Source: Alkaliphilus oremlandii OhILAs | GTDB lineage: Bacteria; Bacillota; Clostridia; Peptostreptococcales; Natronincolaceae | Length of the DNA stretch: 64,000 bases | Assembly (NCBI RefSeq): GCF_000018325.1 | Contig: NC_009922.1 | Location: 1,302,001-1,366,000 of the forward strand | Direction of reading: 5' to 3' | Shown: piece by piece, positions 44,985 through 52,823 of the stretch | Layout of the letters: each line of letters opens with the position of its first letter | Position numbering within the stretch: position 1 is the first letter of the stretch | The notes under the pieces: generated by a model | Told to the model about the DNA's origin: nothing | The model's database searches: none | What the model saw: the letters and a program-made list of their open reading frames with translations, nothing else | Made by a program: the position numbers and the translations under genes

Positions 44985-47126
44985 ATGGATAACGCTACAA
45001 AAAGCTTTTTTCAACGAGATCCGATTCGCAGAATATTGTTAGCCTTACTGTTTTTTGCTAGCTTATTTTCAATATTAGCAACCAGCTTAAAGCCAGAAAA
45101 ATTTGACTTAGTGGTTGGTCAAAGTGCGCCTGTCGATATAAACTCACCAAAGGACATAGAGGACAAGTTCAATACAGAGCTATTGAGGGAAAAGGCTGTG
45201 GTGAATGTAGAACCCATCTATAAACTAAATCCAGGTGTACGTGTAGAAGTAAATAAAGATATCGAAAAGTTTTTTAATCTGGTCTATAAGCTTCAGAATG
45301 CAGAAGAAAAGATTGAGAAATTAACAGAAGAAGAAACAGAGGAAGTAACGGAGGAGATCCCAGTAAAGCTTTCTGAGAAAGAAAAAATTGAACGATTGAA
45401 CCAGGAAAATGATCTCAACATCGGAATGGAAAATTCCAAAACTGCAATAAAATCCTCTGTCGAAGATTTAAAATATCTTGAAAGCTATATCAACGAAATC
45501 GTTGCACAAAATATGAATTTAGGAATCAATATTGAAGATCTTCAAAAACAAAAAAATAGCATTAAAGAATACATTACGAATTTAAATGAATTTAGTGAGG
45601 AGCTAAAGGATTTAGCAATCGCTGTCATCAATGCTACAATTAGGCCAAATAAATTTCTAGATGAAGAAGCTACCAATGGTAAAATTGATATCGCAAGAGA
45701 AAATGTAGATAAGGTCATCATAAGAAAAGGGGACAGCATTATCAGAGAAGGCGAAATCGTCACCTACGATCGACTGGAGATATTAAGAGATTTGGGGCTT
45801 TTACGGGAAGATAATAAAATAGATTTTATTCTATATATCGGAATCGCCTCTATTGTTTTGGTCATAGAGTTTATCATCATTGCGTATATGATGGTGTTTA
45901 ATAAGACCTTATTAGAAAAGCCAAAGATACTACTGATGATCTACTTGATATTTATGTCTGTCGTCATTATTTCCAAGGCAATTGAAGGAATTTCAATTTA
46001 TTTGATTCCAATTGGAGCTGCTGCCATGTTGATGTCCATATTGGTGGATTCCAGACTGGCAGTGCTAATCAACCTATGTCTCACTGTGGTAATCAGCCTG
46101 ATTACAGGAAATAACATTAGCTTTATGGCAATGGCACTGATCGGCGGTACTGTGGGTGCTTTCAGCGTGATCAATAGCCAACAAAGATCCAATATTTTCG
46201 TATCTGGAATTGCGATCAGCGTGATTAATATGGGTACCATCGCTGGTATTGGATTTATTAACAGCAGTGAAGTGAGTCAAACCTTGACCTTTGGCCTGTA
46301 TGGGCTACTCAATGGACTATTTTCCTCCATATTGGCCGTGGGCTCATTGCCATTATGGGAATCCGCATTCGATGTGGTGACACCTTTAAAATTACTGGAG
46401 CTATCCAATCCCAATCAACCACTGCTCAAAAAGCTTTTAATCGAAGCGCCCGGTACCTATCAACATAGTATTATTGTAGGAAACTTAAGTGAGTCCGCTG
46501 CAGATGCCATCGGTGGAAACTCCTTATTAGTTCGAGCGGGAGCCTTTTATCATGATATTGGAAAAACAAAGAGACCGTATTTTTTTAAGGAAAACCAATT
46601 GACAACGGATAATCCCCATGATAAATTAAAACCTGCTTTAAGTGCCAGCATCATTACAGACCACGTTCGTGATGGCATTGAGCTTGCTAAAAAGCATAAA
46701 CTGCCCGTTGAAATTAGGAATTTTATCACAGAACATCATGGAGATACTTTAGTCGCATATTTTTATCATAAGGCTAAAACCGGTGAAAATGGTGATCAGG
46801 TAGATGAAAAGAACTTCAAATACGATGGACCGAAACCGCAGAGCAAGGAAACTGCAATTGTTATGATGGCGGATTCCATAGAAGCAGCAGTTCGAAGTCT
46901 TTCCTCTCCTAGTCAAGATGATATCCAGGCTTTGATAGAAAAGATCATCGATGGAAAGCTAAGAAGCGGTCAGTTAGATGAATGTAATATTACTTTTAAA
47001 GAGTTAAACACAATAAAAAAGACATTCCTAAAGGTCATATTGAGTATATTCCACGAAAGAATAGAGTATCCAGATATGGACATTAAGAAAGAAGATGGAG
47101 GAAAGCCTCATGGAGCTGTTAATTGA
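44985..47126 (+). CDS. pgpH: 7TM-HD cyclic-di-AMP phosphodiesterase (PgpH family)
   Basis: 713 residues: an N-terminal TM helix (about 16-34), a large extracytoplasmic 7TMR-HDED region with an acidic coiled part, seven TM helices (about 280-470) and a C-terminal HD domain. The HD domain shows GTYQHS, AGAFYHDIGKTKRPYFF (HD at about 523) and EHHGDTLVAYFYHKA. Family members hydrolyse c-di-AMP to pApA. AGGAGGTGTAGTT precedes the ATG. The gene order phoH-pgpH-ybeY-dgkA is as in other Firmicutes. Confidence 0.94.
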   Translation: MDNATKSFFQRDPIRRILLALLFFASLFSILATSLKPEKFDLVVGQSAPVDINSPKDIEDKFNTELLREKAVVNVEPIYKLNPGVRVEVNKDIEKFFNLVYKLQNAEEKIEKLTEEETEEVTEEIPVKLSEKEKIERLNQENDLNIGMENSKTAIKSSVEDLKYLESYINEIVAQNMNLGINIEDLQKQKNSIKEYITNLNEFSEELKDLAIAVINATIRPNKFLDEEATNGKIDIARENVDKVIIRKGDSIIREGEIVTYDRLEILRDLGLLREDNKIDFILYIGIASIVLVIEFIIIAYMMVFNKTLLEKPKILLMIYLIFMSVVIISKAIEGISIYLIPIGAAAMLMSILVDSRLAVLINLCLTVVISLITGNNISFMAMALIGGTVGAFSVINSQQRSNIFVSGIAISVINMGTIAGIGFINSSEVSQTLTFGLYGLLNGLFSSILAVGSLPLWESAFDVVTPLKLLELSNPNQPLLKKLLIEAPGTYQHSIIVGNLSESAADAIGGNSLLVRAGAFYHDIGKTKRPYFFKENQLTTDNPHDKLKPALSASIITDHVRDGIELAKKHKLPVEIRNFITEHHGDTLVAYFYHKAKTGENGDQVDEKNFKYDGPKPQSKETAIVMMADSIEAAVRSLSSPSQDDIQALIEKIIDGKLRSGQLDECNITFKELNTIKKTFLKVILSIFHERIEYPDMDIKKEDGGKPHGAVN

Positions 47127-47565
47127 CAATAGACAGGATCGATATGAAATCACAGACGCATTAATTGAATTAATCAACAAGGCAGTTGAAGCTTGCTTAA
47201 TATATGAGGGATGGGAAATAGATTATGAAGTTAGTCTTTCCTTTGTAGATAATCAAGAGATTCAAGCTTTAAATCATACTTACAGAGGAAAGGATTATGC
47301 AACGGATGTTCTGTCCTTTCCTCTCATAGAGGAAAACCAAGGCCTCGACCTTGAAGAAAAGCTTTTAGGAGATATCGTTATATCTGTAGAAAAGGCGGCA
47401 GAGCAGGCAAAGGAATACAACCATTCATTTGAGAGAGAAATGGGATTTCTGGTGGTTCATAGCATGTTTCATTTAATGGGTTACGATCACGATCACGATG
47501 AAGCTACAGCAGATATGCGAAAAAGAGAAGAGGCCGTTTTGACGGCGATCAATTTACTTCGATAA
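47110..47565 (+). CDS. ybeY: Endoribonuclease YbeY (rRNA maturation factor)
   Basis: A 151-residue protein with the zinc signature VHSMFHLMGYDHDHD, which matches the family motif HGxLHLxGYDH except for the Gly to Ser change. VSLSFVDNQEIQALNHTYRGKDYATDVLSFP is also typical, in part. I use ATG at 47110 after GGAGGAAAGCCTC. The start lies inside pgpH (17-bp overlap), so it is translationally coupled. It acts in 16S rRNA 3' processing and ribosome quality control. Confidence 0.94.
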   Translation: MELLIDNRQDRYEITDALIELINKAVEACLIYEGWEIDYEVSLSFVDNQEIQALNHTYRGKDYATDVLSFPLIEENQGLDLEEKLLGDIVISVEKAAEQAKEYNHSFEREMGFLVVHSMFHLMGYDHDHDEATADMRKREEAVLTAINLLR

Positions 47566-47582
47566 GAAAAAAGGAGCAGATC

Positions 47583-48281
47583 ATGAAGGTTAGACGTCTC
47601 ATAGACAGCTTAAATTATGCATTTGAAGGAATTATTTATGCACTGAAAACCCAAAGGAATATGAAGATTCATTTTGCAGTGGCTATTATTGTATTGATAT
47701 CCAGCTTATTTTTTGATCTAACACGGATAGAAATCCTGATACTCCTACTGACCATCTCGATGGTTTTAGTTGCAGAGATGATCAACACCTCTATTGAATC
47801 TACCATTGACTTAATTACGGATAAATATCATATTTTTGCTAAGATTGCTAAGAACGTAGCGGCAGGGGCGGTTTTGATTGCTGCTATAAATTCCATCATT
47901 GTAGCTTATTTGCTTTTTTTTAATAAAATGAATTCCTTTACCATACAGGTGCTTCACCATGTAAAGCAATCGCCACTCCATATCACTTTTATCGCCTTAA
48001 TCATTGTGATATTTTTAGTGATCGTGGTCAAAGCATACTTTGGTAAAGGAACACCGCTCCAAGGCGGTATGCCCAGTGGCCATGCAGCAGCAGCTTTTTC
48101 CTTAGCTACGGCCATTACTTTTATTTCAGAGAACATGTTTGTCGCTACATTATCTGCTCTGATGGCACTGTTGGTTTCACAAAGTAGATTAGAAACTAAA
48201 ATCCACAATTTTTTTGAAATTGTAGTGGGTGCTATTTTAGGAATATTGGTTACGACGATTTTCTTTCAACTATTCCTATAG
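47583..48281 (+). CDS. dgkA: Fusion of diacylglycerol/undecaprenol kinase (DgkA) with a PAP2-type phosphatase domain
   Basis: 232 residues with two parts. Residues 1-115 are a DgkA-type kinase with three TM helices and the signature EMINTSIESTIDL (Glu65, Asn68, Glu72). Residues 130-232 form a short PAP2 membrane domain with PSGH (164-167) and SR-x5-H (Ser201, Arg202, His208). The usual KxxxxxxRP has Thr157 in place of Arg, and the final Asp is Glu212. A kinase and a phosphatase for undecaprenol or lipid would sit in one chain. The gene lies 17 bases after ybeY, the normal dgkA position. Confidence 0.88.
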   Translation: MKVRRLIDSLNYAFEGIIYALKTQRNMKIHFAVAIIVLISSLFFDLTRIEILILLLTISMVLVAEMINTSIESTIDLITDKYHIFAKIAKNVAAGAVLIAAINSIIVAYLLFFNKMNSFTIQVLHHVKQSPLHITFIALIIVIFLVIVVKAYFGKGTPLQGGMPSGHAAAAFSLATAITFISENMFVATLSALMALLVSQSRLETKIHNFFEIVVGAILGILVTTIFFQLFL

Positions 48282-48329
48282 ATTTAGATATGAATAAACA
48301 AAGACATTTGCAGAAAGGAAGAATACACG

Positions 48330-49391
48330 ATGAAGGACTGGAAGAAAAAAGGAATTATATTATTTTTATTGGCTTCACTTTTATTAACCAATGTGGCTTG
48401 TGGTAAAAAAACAGAGGGTGATGATAAGGGCGGTATAGAAATAGAGGAAATTGAAGAAACTGAAGAAGTAGTACAGCCTGTAGAACCTGAAATTACAGGG
48501 GTACCATCGCCACTCAGTGGCATTCGCGTACCGGAAGAGAAACTGAATAAAAGACCGATGGCGATCATATTTGACAATCAAACAGGAGCTCGTCCTCAAG
48601 CTGGATTGATCGATGCAGAAATTGCCTATGAATTTTTAGCGGAAGGTAATATTACGAGATATTTGGGTATATTCTTAATTAACGAACCAGAGGTCATCGG
48701 TTCCATTAGAAGTGCAAGACCTTACTTTATTGAAAAGGCTTTGGAGTTTGATGCATATTTTGTTCATGTAGGTGGCAGTGATCAAGCCTTTGCCGATATC
48801 GTACACAAAAAAGTTTCTGATATCGATGCCATGAGCAGAGGAAATGATGTTTTTTGGAGAAAAAATCATAAAAAGATGCCCCATAATATGTATTCTAGCT
48901 ACGATGCATTGAAGAAAGCCACTGAAAAAAGTAAATATCGAACAGAGCCTACATTGAGAGGCTTTCAATTCCACTCAGATGTAGAAGTATTCCAAGATGG
49001 AGAAATTGCTAAAGAGATCTTTATCAAATACTCAAAAGGCTACGAGCCATCCTATATCTATGACGAAGAGAATAAGGTTTATAACAGAAATTATAATGGT
49101 GCAGCCCATAAAGATGAAACCACGGGAGAAAATTTGACCGCAACCAATATCATCGTACAAGAAATAAAATCTAAAGTAATCGATGAAAAACTTCGCTTGG
49201 ACATGAACACAGTGGGAGAAGGCTCCGGAAAATACATATCGGCAGGAAAAGTCAAGGATATTACTTGGAAGAAAGGTAGCTATGAAGGCGCTACAAAATA
49301 TTTTGACACAGATGGAAAAGAGCTTACTTTAAATCCGGGGAAAACATGGGTGCAAGTTGTACCGAATTTTAATAATGTAACGATCAATTAA
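48330..49391 (+). CDS. DUF3048 lipoprotein (YerB-like)
   Basis: A 353-residue exported protein with lipobox TNVAC (Cys24) and an acidic linker. The DUF3048 body has RPMAIIFDNQTGARPQAGL, AEIAYEFLAEGNITRYLGIF and GSIRSARPYF, then the C-terminal domain with KDITWKKGSYEG. YerB-like proteins are widespread in Firmicutes but have no firmly known function. The RBS is AGAAAGGAAGAATACACG. The gene is inserted between dgkA and cdd, where Bacillus has none. Confidence 0.88.
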   Translation: MKDWKKKGIILFLLASLLLTNVACGKKTEGDDKGGIEIEEIEETEEVVQPVEPEITGVPSPLSGIRVPEEKLNKRPMAIIFDNQTGARPQAGLIDAEIAYEFLAEGNITRYLGIFLINEPEVIGSIRSARPYFIEKALEFDAYFVHVGGSDQAFADIVHKKVSDIDAMSRGNDVFWRKNHKKMPHNMYSSYDALKKATEKSKYRTEPTLRGFQFHSDVEVFQDGEIAKEIFIKYSKGYEPSYIYDEENKVYNRNYNGAAHKDETTGENLTATNIIVQEIKSKVIDEKLRLDMNTVGEGSGKYISAGKVKDITWKKGSYEGATKYFDTDGKELTLNPGKTWVQVVPNFNNVTIN

Positions 49392-49405
49392 CGGAGGGGA
49401 TTCAT

Positions 49406-49828
49406 TTGACAGATAGAGAATTAGTAAGAGAAGCAATCGAGGCAAAAAAGAATGCATACGTACCGTATTCAAAATTTCCTGTAGGTGCGGCATTGCTGAC
49501 GAAGGAAGGAAAGGTATATAGAGGTTGTAATATTGAATGCGCTTCTTATGGTGGAACCAATTGTGCAGAAAGAACTGCAATTTTTAAAGCAGTTTCAGAG
49601 GGAGACAGAAATATAGAAGCCATTGCTGTTGTAAGTGATTTAGATGATTATACATATCCTTGCGGCATATGCCGACAGGTTATTGTGGAGTATGGAAGAG
49701 ATATCAAACTGATCATCGGAAAATCAGAAGAGGAGTTTAAAGTATATACAATCAACGATTTACTTCCAAATTCTTTTACACCAGAAGATCTAGAGAAGAA
49801 GGAGGCAGTAAAGAATAATGACATTTAA
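49406..49828 (+). CDS. cdd: Cytidine deaminase
   Basis: A 140-residue zinc enzyme of pyrimidine salvage (cytidine to uridine). The motifs are CAERTA (zinc ligand Cys53, catalytic Glu55) and PCGICRQ (Cys86, Cys89). The start is TTG behind CGGAGGGGATTCAT. It overlaps era by 11 bp. dgkA-cdd-era order is conserved in Bacillus. Confidence 0.95.
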   Translation: MTDRELVREAIEAKKNAYVPYSKFPVGAALLTKEGKVYRGCNIECASYGGTNCAERTAIFKAVSEGDRNIEAIAVVSDLDDYTYPCGICRQVIVEYGRDIKLIIGKSEEEFKVYTINDLLPNSFTPEDLEKKEAVKNNDI

Positions 49829-50705
49829 ATCAGGATTTGTTACCATTATAGGAAGACCGAATGTTGGAAAATCAACGCTAATGAATAAAATAATCGGTGA
49901 GAAAATAGCCATTATGTCTGATAAACCACAGACCACTCGAAATAAAATCCAATGTGTATACACACAGAAGGATTACCAGATTGTGTTCTTAGATACGCCA
50001 GGGATTCATAAACCGAAGCATAAGCTGGGGCAATATATGGTGAAAATTGCAACAGAAACTTTAAAAGAAGTAGATGCGGTTTTATTCGTTGTAGATGAAG
50101 GTAATTCCATTGGTCCAGGGGATCAATATATTATTGATCAGCTTCAAGGCATTGATACCCCCATTATTTTAGTACTAAATAAGATTGATAAAATGAATGC
50201 AGAGAACTTGAATCATCTATATGATCAATATGAAAAAACAGGGATATTTAAACATATCATCGGTATATCTGCCTTAGAGGGAGCAAACGTAGGGAACTTA
50301 ATCAATCTGATTGTTCAATATTTACCAGAAGGACCAAAGTATTTCCCGGAGCATATGATCACAGACCAGCCAGAGCGTTTAATTGTGGCAGAACTCATTA
50401 GAGAAAAGATTCTGCATTATACAGACCAAGAGATTCCTCATGGGGTAGCAGTGGAAACTTCTTTGATGAAGCGTAGAGAGGGCAAGGATATTATCGATAT
50501 CAATGCCACCATATACTGTGAGAAAAAATCCCACAAGGGAATCATCATCGGCAAAGGTGGTAGAAAGTTAAAAGGGATTGGAAAAAGTGCAAGAGAAGAT
50601 ATCGAAAAGCTTTTAGGTTCCAAGGTTTATTTAGAACTATGGGTAAAAGTAAAAGAGGACTGGCGAAATAGCGAAAATACATTAAGAACTTTAGGATACG
50701 ACTAA
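49818..50705 (+). CDS. era: GTPase Era
   Basis: A 295-residue GTPase for 30S maturation. The G domain has GRPNVGKST (G1), DTPGIHKPKH (G3) and NKID (G4). The C-terminal KH domain reads HKGIIIGKGGRKLKGIGKSA, which binds the 3' end of 16S rRNA. It starts inside cdd. YqzL and RecO follow as in Bacillus. Confidence 0.97.
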   Translation: MTFKSGFVTIIGRPNVGKSTLMNKIIGEKIAIMSDKPQTTRNKIQCVYTQKDYQIVFLDTPGIHKPKHKLGQYMVKIATETLKEVDAVLFVVDEGNSIGPGDQYIIDQLQGIDTPIILVLNKIDKMNAENLNHLYDQYEKTGIFKHIIGISALEGANVGNLINLIVQYLPEGPKYFPEHMITDQPERLIVAELIREKILHYTDQEIPHGVAVETSLMKRREGKDIIDINATIYCEKKSHKGIIIGKGGRKLKGIGKSAREDIEKLLGSKVYLELWVKVKEDWRNSENTLRTLGYD

Positions 50706-50805
50706 AATCCCATTAAATGTTAATCTAGTAAAATTTACAATGTATAGTGAATCCCCAAATACAAAAACTATGGTAAATAAGTATAATTGGAAAGGGGATT
50801 CACTT

Positions 50806-50958
50806 ATGTTTAATGAGTTAAATAATGTGATGTGGAATATATTTGAAAAGACAGGAAATATTTATGCGTACTTATATGTACAGGAATATAATAAAAACAA
50901 AAGCGAAATAAGGGCTGAAATTCAACCATTAGAAATGAAGGAGACTACAATAATATAA
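50806..50958 (+). CDS. YqzL-like small protein
   Basis: A 50-residue protein ([22 protein letters not shown] then LYVQEYNK), which resembles YqzL, a tiny conserved protein encoded between era and recO. ATG at 50806 follows AAAGGGGATTCACTT; an upstream in-frame ATG at 50740 lacks a site. Its function is unknown. It ends one base before recO. Confidence 0.85.
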
Positions 50959-50959
50959 A

Positions 50960-51700
50960 ATGTTAATAACAACTGAAGGTTTTATATTAAAAAATAGAAA
51001 ATTTGGAGAGACTGATAGTATACTTACTATTTTCACTAGAAAAGCTGGAAAAATTACAGCCATTGCCAAGGGTGCTAGAAGGCCTAAAAGCAATCTATTA
51101 GCTGGGATCCAGCCTTTTTGCTACAGTGAATTTGTACTGTATAAGGGTAAAAATATGTATACTGTGAGTCAATGTGAAGCAAAGGAAATATTTTATCCAT
51201 TGAGAGAAGATTTAAAAAGGTTATCCTATGCTTCTTATTTAGTTGAATTGGTAGAAGCTGTAACCACAGAAGGGCAAACGAATCATCGATTATTTAACCT
51301 TTTTGGCAAAACTTTATTCTTACTAAAAAAAAGTGATATTGAAATCAATCCGATTGTTCGTGCCTTTGAAATAAAGCTGATGAACTATCTAGGATATAAG
51401 CCTCAGCTTATGAGCTGCGTAAACTGCGACAGCAAGGAAACTACTGCTTGGAAATTTAGTGCCACAGAAGGCGGTCTGCTTTGTTCTTCCTGCTATAGTG
51501 CAGATCTCTTTGCAATGAAGATCAGTAATACGGCTGTTAAATTGGCTATATTTCTACTGATGAAGGATATTACTGAAGTCCAGAAGCTAAAGATCAGTGA
51601 CCATTTAAATGAAGAACTCAAAAAAATATTAAAGCAATATATATTGACCCATACGAATAAATATGATTTTAAGAGTTTAGAAGTAGCTGAAAAATTATAA
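50960..51700 (+). CDS. recO: DNA repair protein RecO
   Basis: A 246-residue protein. The N-terminal OB fold reads [20 protein letters not shown] and [20 protein letters not shown], and a helical part with a zinc site follows (CVNC at about 153 and CSSC at about 176). RecO loads RecA at single-strand gaps with RecR. The start is directly after yqzL. A dispersed element in reverse orientation starts right at its stop codon and may supply its terminator. Confidence 0.95.
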
Positions 51701-51801
51701 AGAAAGCTTCTATAGAAGCGTTGAAAGGAAGCTTTTTTTGAAACTCATTTACGGTAAAGTTCTTCTTTAGAAAAGATTATAAGCAGAACTTTCCTATTCG
51801 T
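51701..51801 (-). repeat. Dispersed intergenic element, copy 4 of 4
   Basis: Reverse-strand copy from ACGAATAG (51801) to the T-rich end (51701). It has TATAAT, GAAGAACTTTACCGTAAATG, GAGTTTCAAAAAAAGCTTCC and CGCTTCTATAGAAGC. Bases 51802-51820, on the same strand, read like a unit end (AGAAGCTTTTTT) just before ACGAATAG, as if a second unit had been fused head to tail. It fills the recO-DUF4342 gap. Confidence 0.85.
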
Positions 51802-51833
51802 TAAAAAAGCTTCTAAAAGGAAGGAGAAAACTT

Positions 51834-52376
51834 ATGGATATTAATTTAGAAAAAGTAGATATCGTTAGGGAAAGAACGGGTGTATCCTATAAAGAAGCAA
51901 AGGATGCATTAGAAAATCATAATGGGGACATTGTAGAAGCAATAATATCAATCGAGGAAAAAGAAGGTCATACATGGGTAGATTCTATGTCATCAGCAGG
52001 AAATGAAATCATAGAAAGCTTAAAGTATATCATCCAAAAAGGCAATGTATCGCGCATCGTTTTAAAACGAGATGGGGAGGTTCTCTTAAACGTTCCAGTT
52101 ACTGCAGGAGCCATCGGCGTAATACTAGCACCCGTTGCTTCCTTACTAGGTGTATCTGCTGCAATTGCTACAAAAACAACCATAGAAATCGTGAAAAATA
52201 ACGGCGAAGTTGTTGATATCAATGAAATGGCAGAGGGGACGGTTTCTGGATTTAAAAGTATGGTGAAAGGGAAAAAACATCCTGATTTCGATCATAAGAA
52301 AAGTGATATCTTCATAGATCCAGAGGACTTAAAAGAAGATAAAGAGACCTTTGATGAGGATGAGTGGGACCACTAA
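51834..52376 (+). CDS. DUF4342 protein with N-terminal UBA-like domain
   Basis: 180 residues. Residues 1-45 look like a UBA/TS-N domain (VDIVRERTGVSYKEAKDALE, NGDIVEAIISI), as in EF-Ts and NAC. A DUF4342 region with a hydrophobic segment follows (about 90-120; VPVTAGAIGVILAPVASLLG), then an acidic tail. The function is not known; a role in membrane-linked protein handling is guesswork. AAGGAAGGAGAAAACTT precedes the ATG. It is probably a single-gene unit between a repeat and the glyS T-box. Confidence 0.85.
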   Translation: MDINLEKVDIVRERTGVSYKEAKDALENHNGDIVEAIISIEEKEGHTWVDSMSSAGNEIIESLKYIIQKGNVSRIVLKRDGEVLLNVPVTAGAIGVILAPVASLLGVSAAIATKTTIEIVKNNGEVVDINEMAEGTVSGFKSMVKGKKHPDFDHKKSDIFIDPEDLKEDKETFDEDEWDH

Positions 52377-52391
52377 GGAACAATTTATGTG

Positions 52392-52420
52392 TTGACAAAG
52401 CGGGCAGAATTTGTTAAATT
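52392..52420 (+). promoter_or_regulatory. Sigma-A promoter of the T-box/glyS transcript
   Basis: TTGACA (52392-52397), 17-bp spacer, TAAATT (52415-52420), about 25 bp before the T-box structure begins. Confidence 0.7.
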
Positions 52421-52445
52421 TATAGGTAATTAAATAATATATTGC

Positions 52446-52636
52446 TATGATGAAGAGGAGTAGTTGACAAGACTAAATAAGCGAGCTAGGGATGGTGTGA
52501 GCCTGGTATGGTTTATCAATGAAGGGCACTTTTGAGCAATACGATCAAGATGGGCATTTTGCCAATTAGGGTGGAACCGCGGAAGAACAGTCTTTCGTCC
52601 CTAACTTTTATAGTTAGAGACGGAAGACTTATTTTT
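52446..52636 (+). ncRNA. T-box leader for glycine, controlling glyS
   Basis: It contains the Stem I element (GCGAGCTAGGGATGGTG.. GAGCCTGG), a specifier GGC (52525-52527, in GAAGGGCAC), and the conserved antiterminator bulge AGGGTGGAACCGCGG (52568-52582). A terminator stem ends it. Family knowledge: uncharged tRNA-Gly pairs with the GGC codon and the bulge, and transcription then continues into glyS. Confidence 0.95.
52589..52636 (+). terminator. T-box terminator hairpin
   Basis: The 17-bp stem AGTCTTTCGTCCCTAAC and its near-complement GTTAGAGACGGAAGACT, followed by TTATTTTT. Its left arm competes with the T-box antiterminator. Confidence 0.92.
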
Positions 52637-52647
52637 ATGGTCTAACC

Positions 52648-52679
52648 CAATTTATGCCACCGTAGGAAGCCATAAATTG
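52648..52679 (+). repeat. Inverted repeat between T-box and glyS
   Basis: Perfect 9-bp arms CAATTTATG/CATAAATTG with a 14-nt loop, within the 187-nt stretch between the T-box terminator and glyS. Purpose unknown. Confidence 0.6.
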
Positions 52680-52823
52680 ATGGTAGGTCAAACGCAACCA
52701 ATGCCAATTTTATGGACCAGAGGGAGAATAAGATTGCGCAATGAGACTGCGGCAAAGGTACAAAATCAGGAGCTAATTTCGAAGAAGGTCCAAGATTTTA
52801 AATAGTAAATAGGAGGTATCGTT

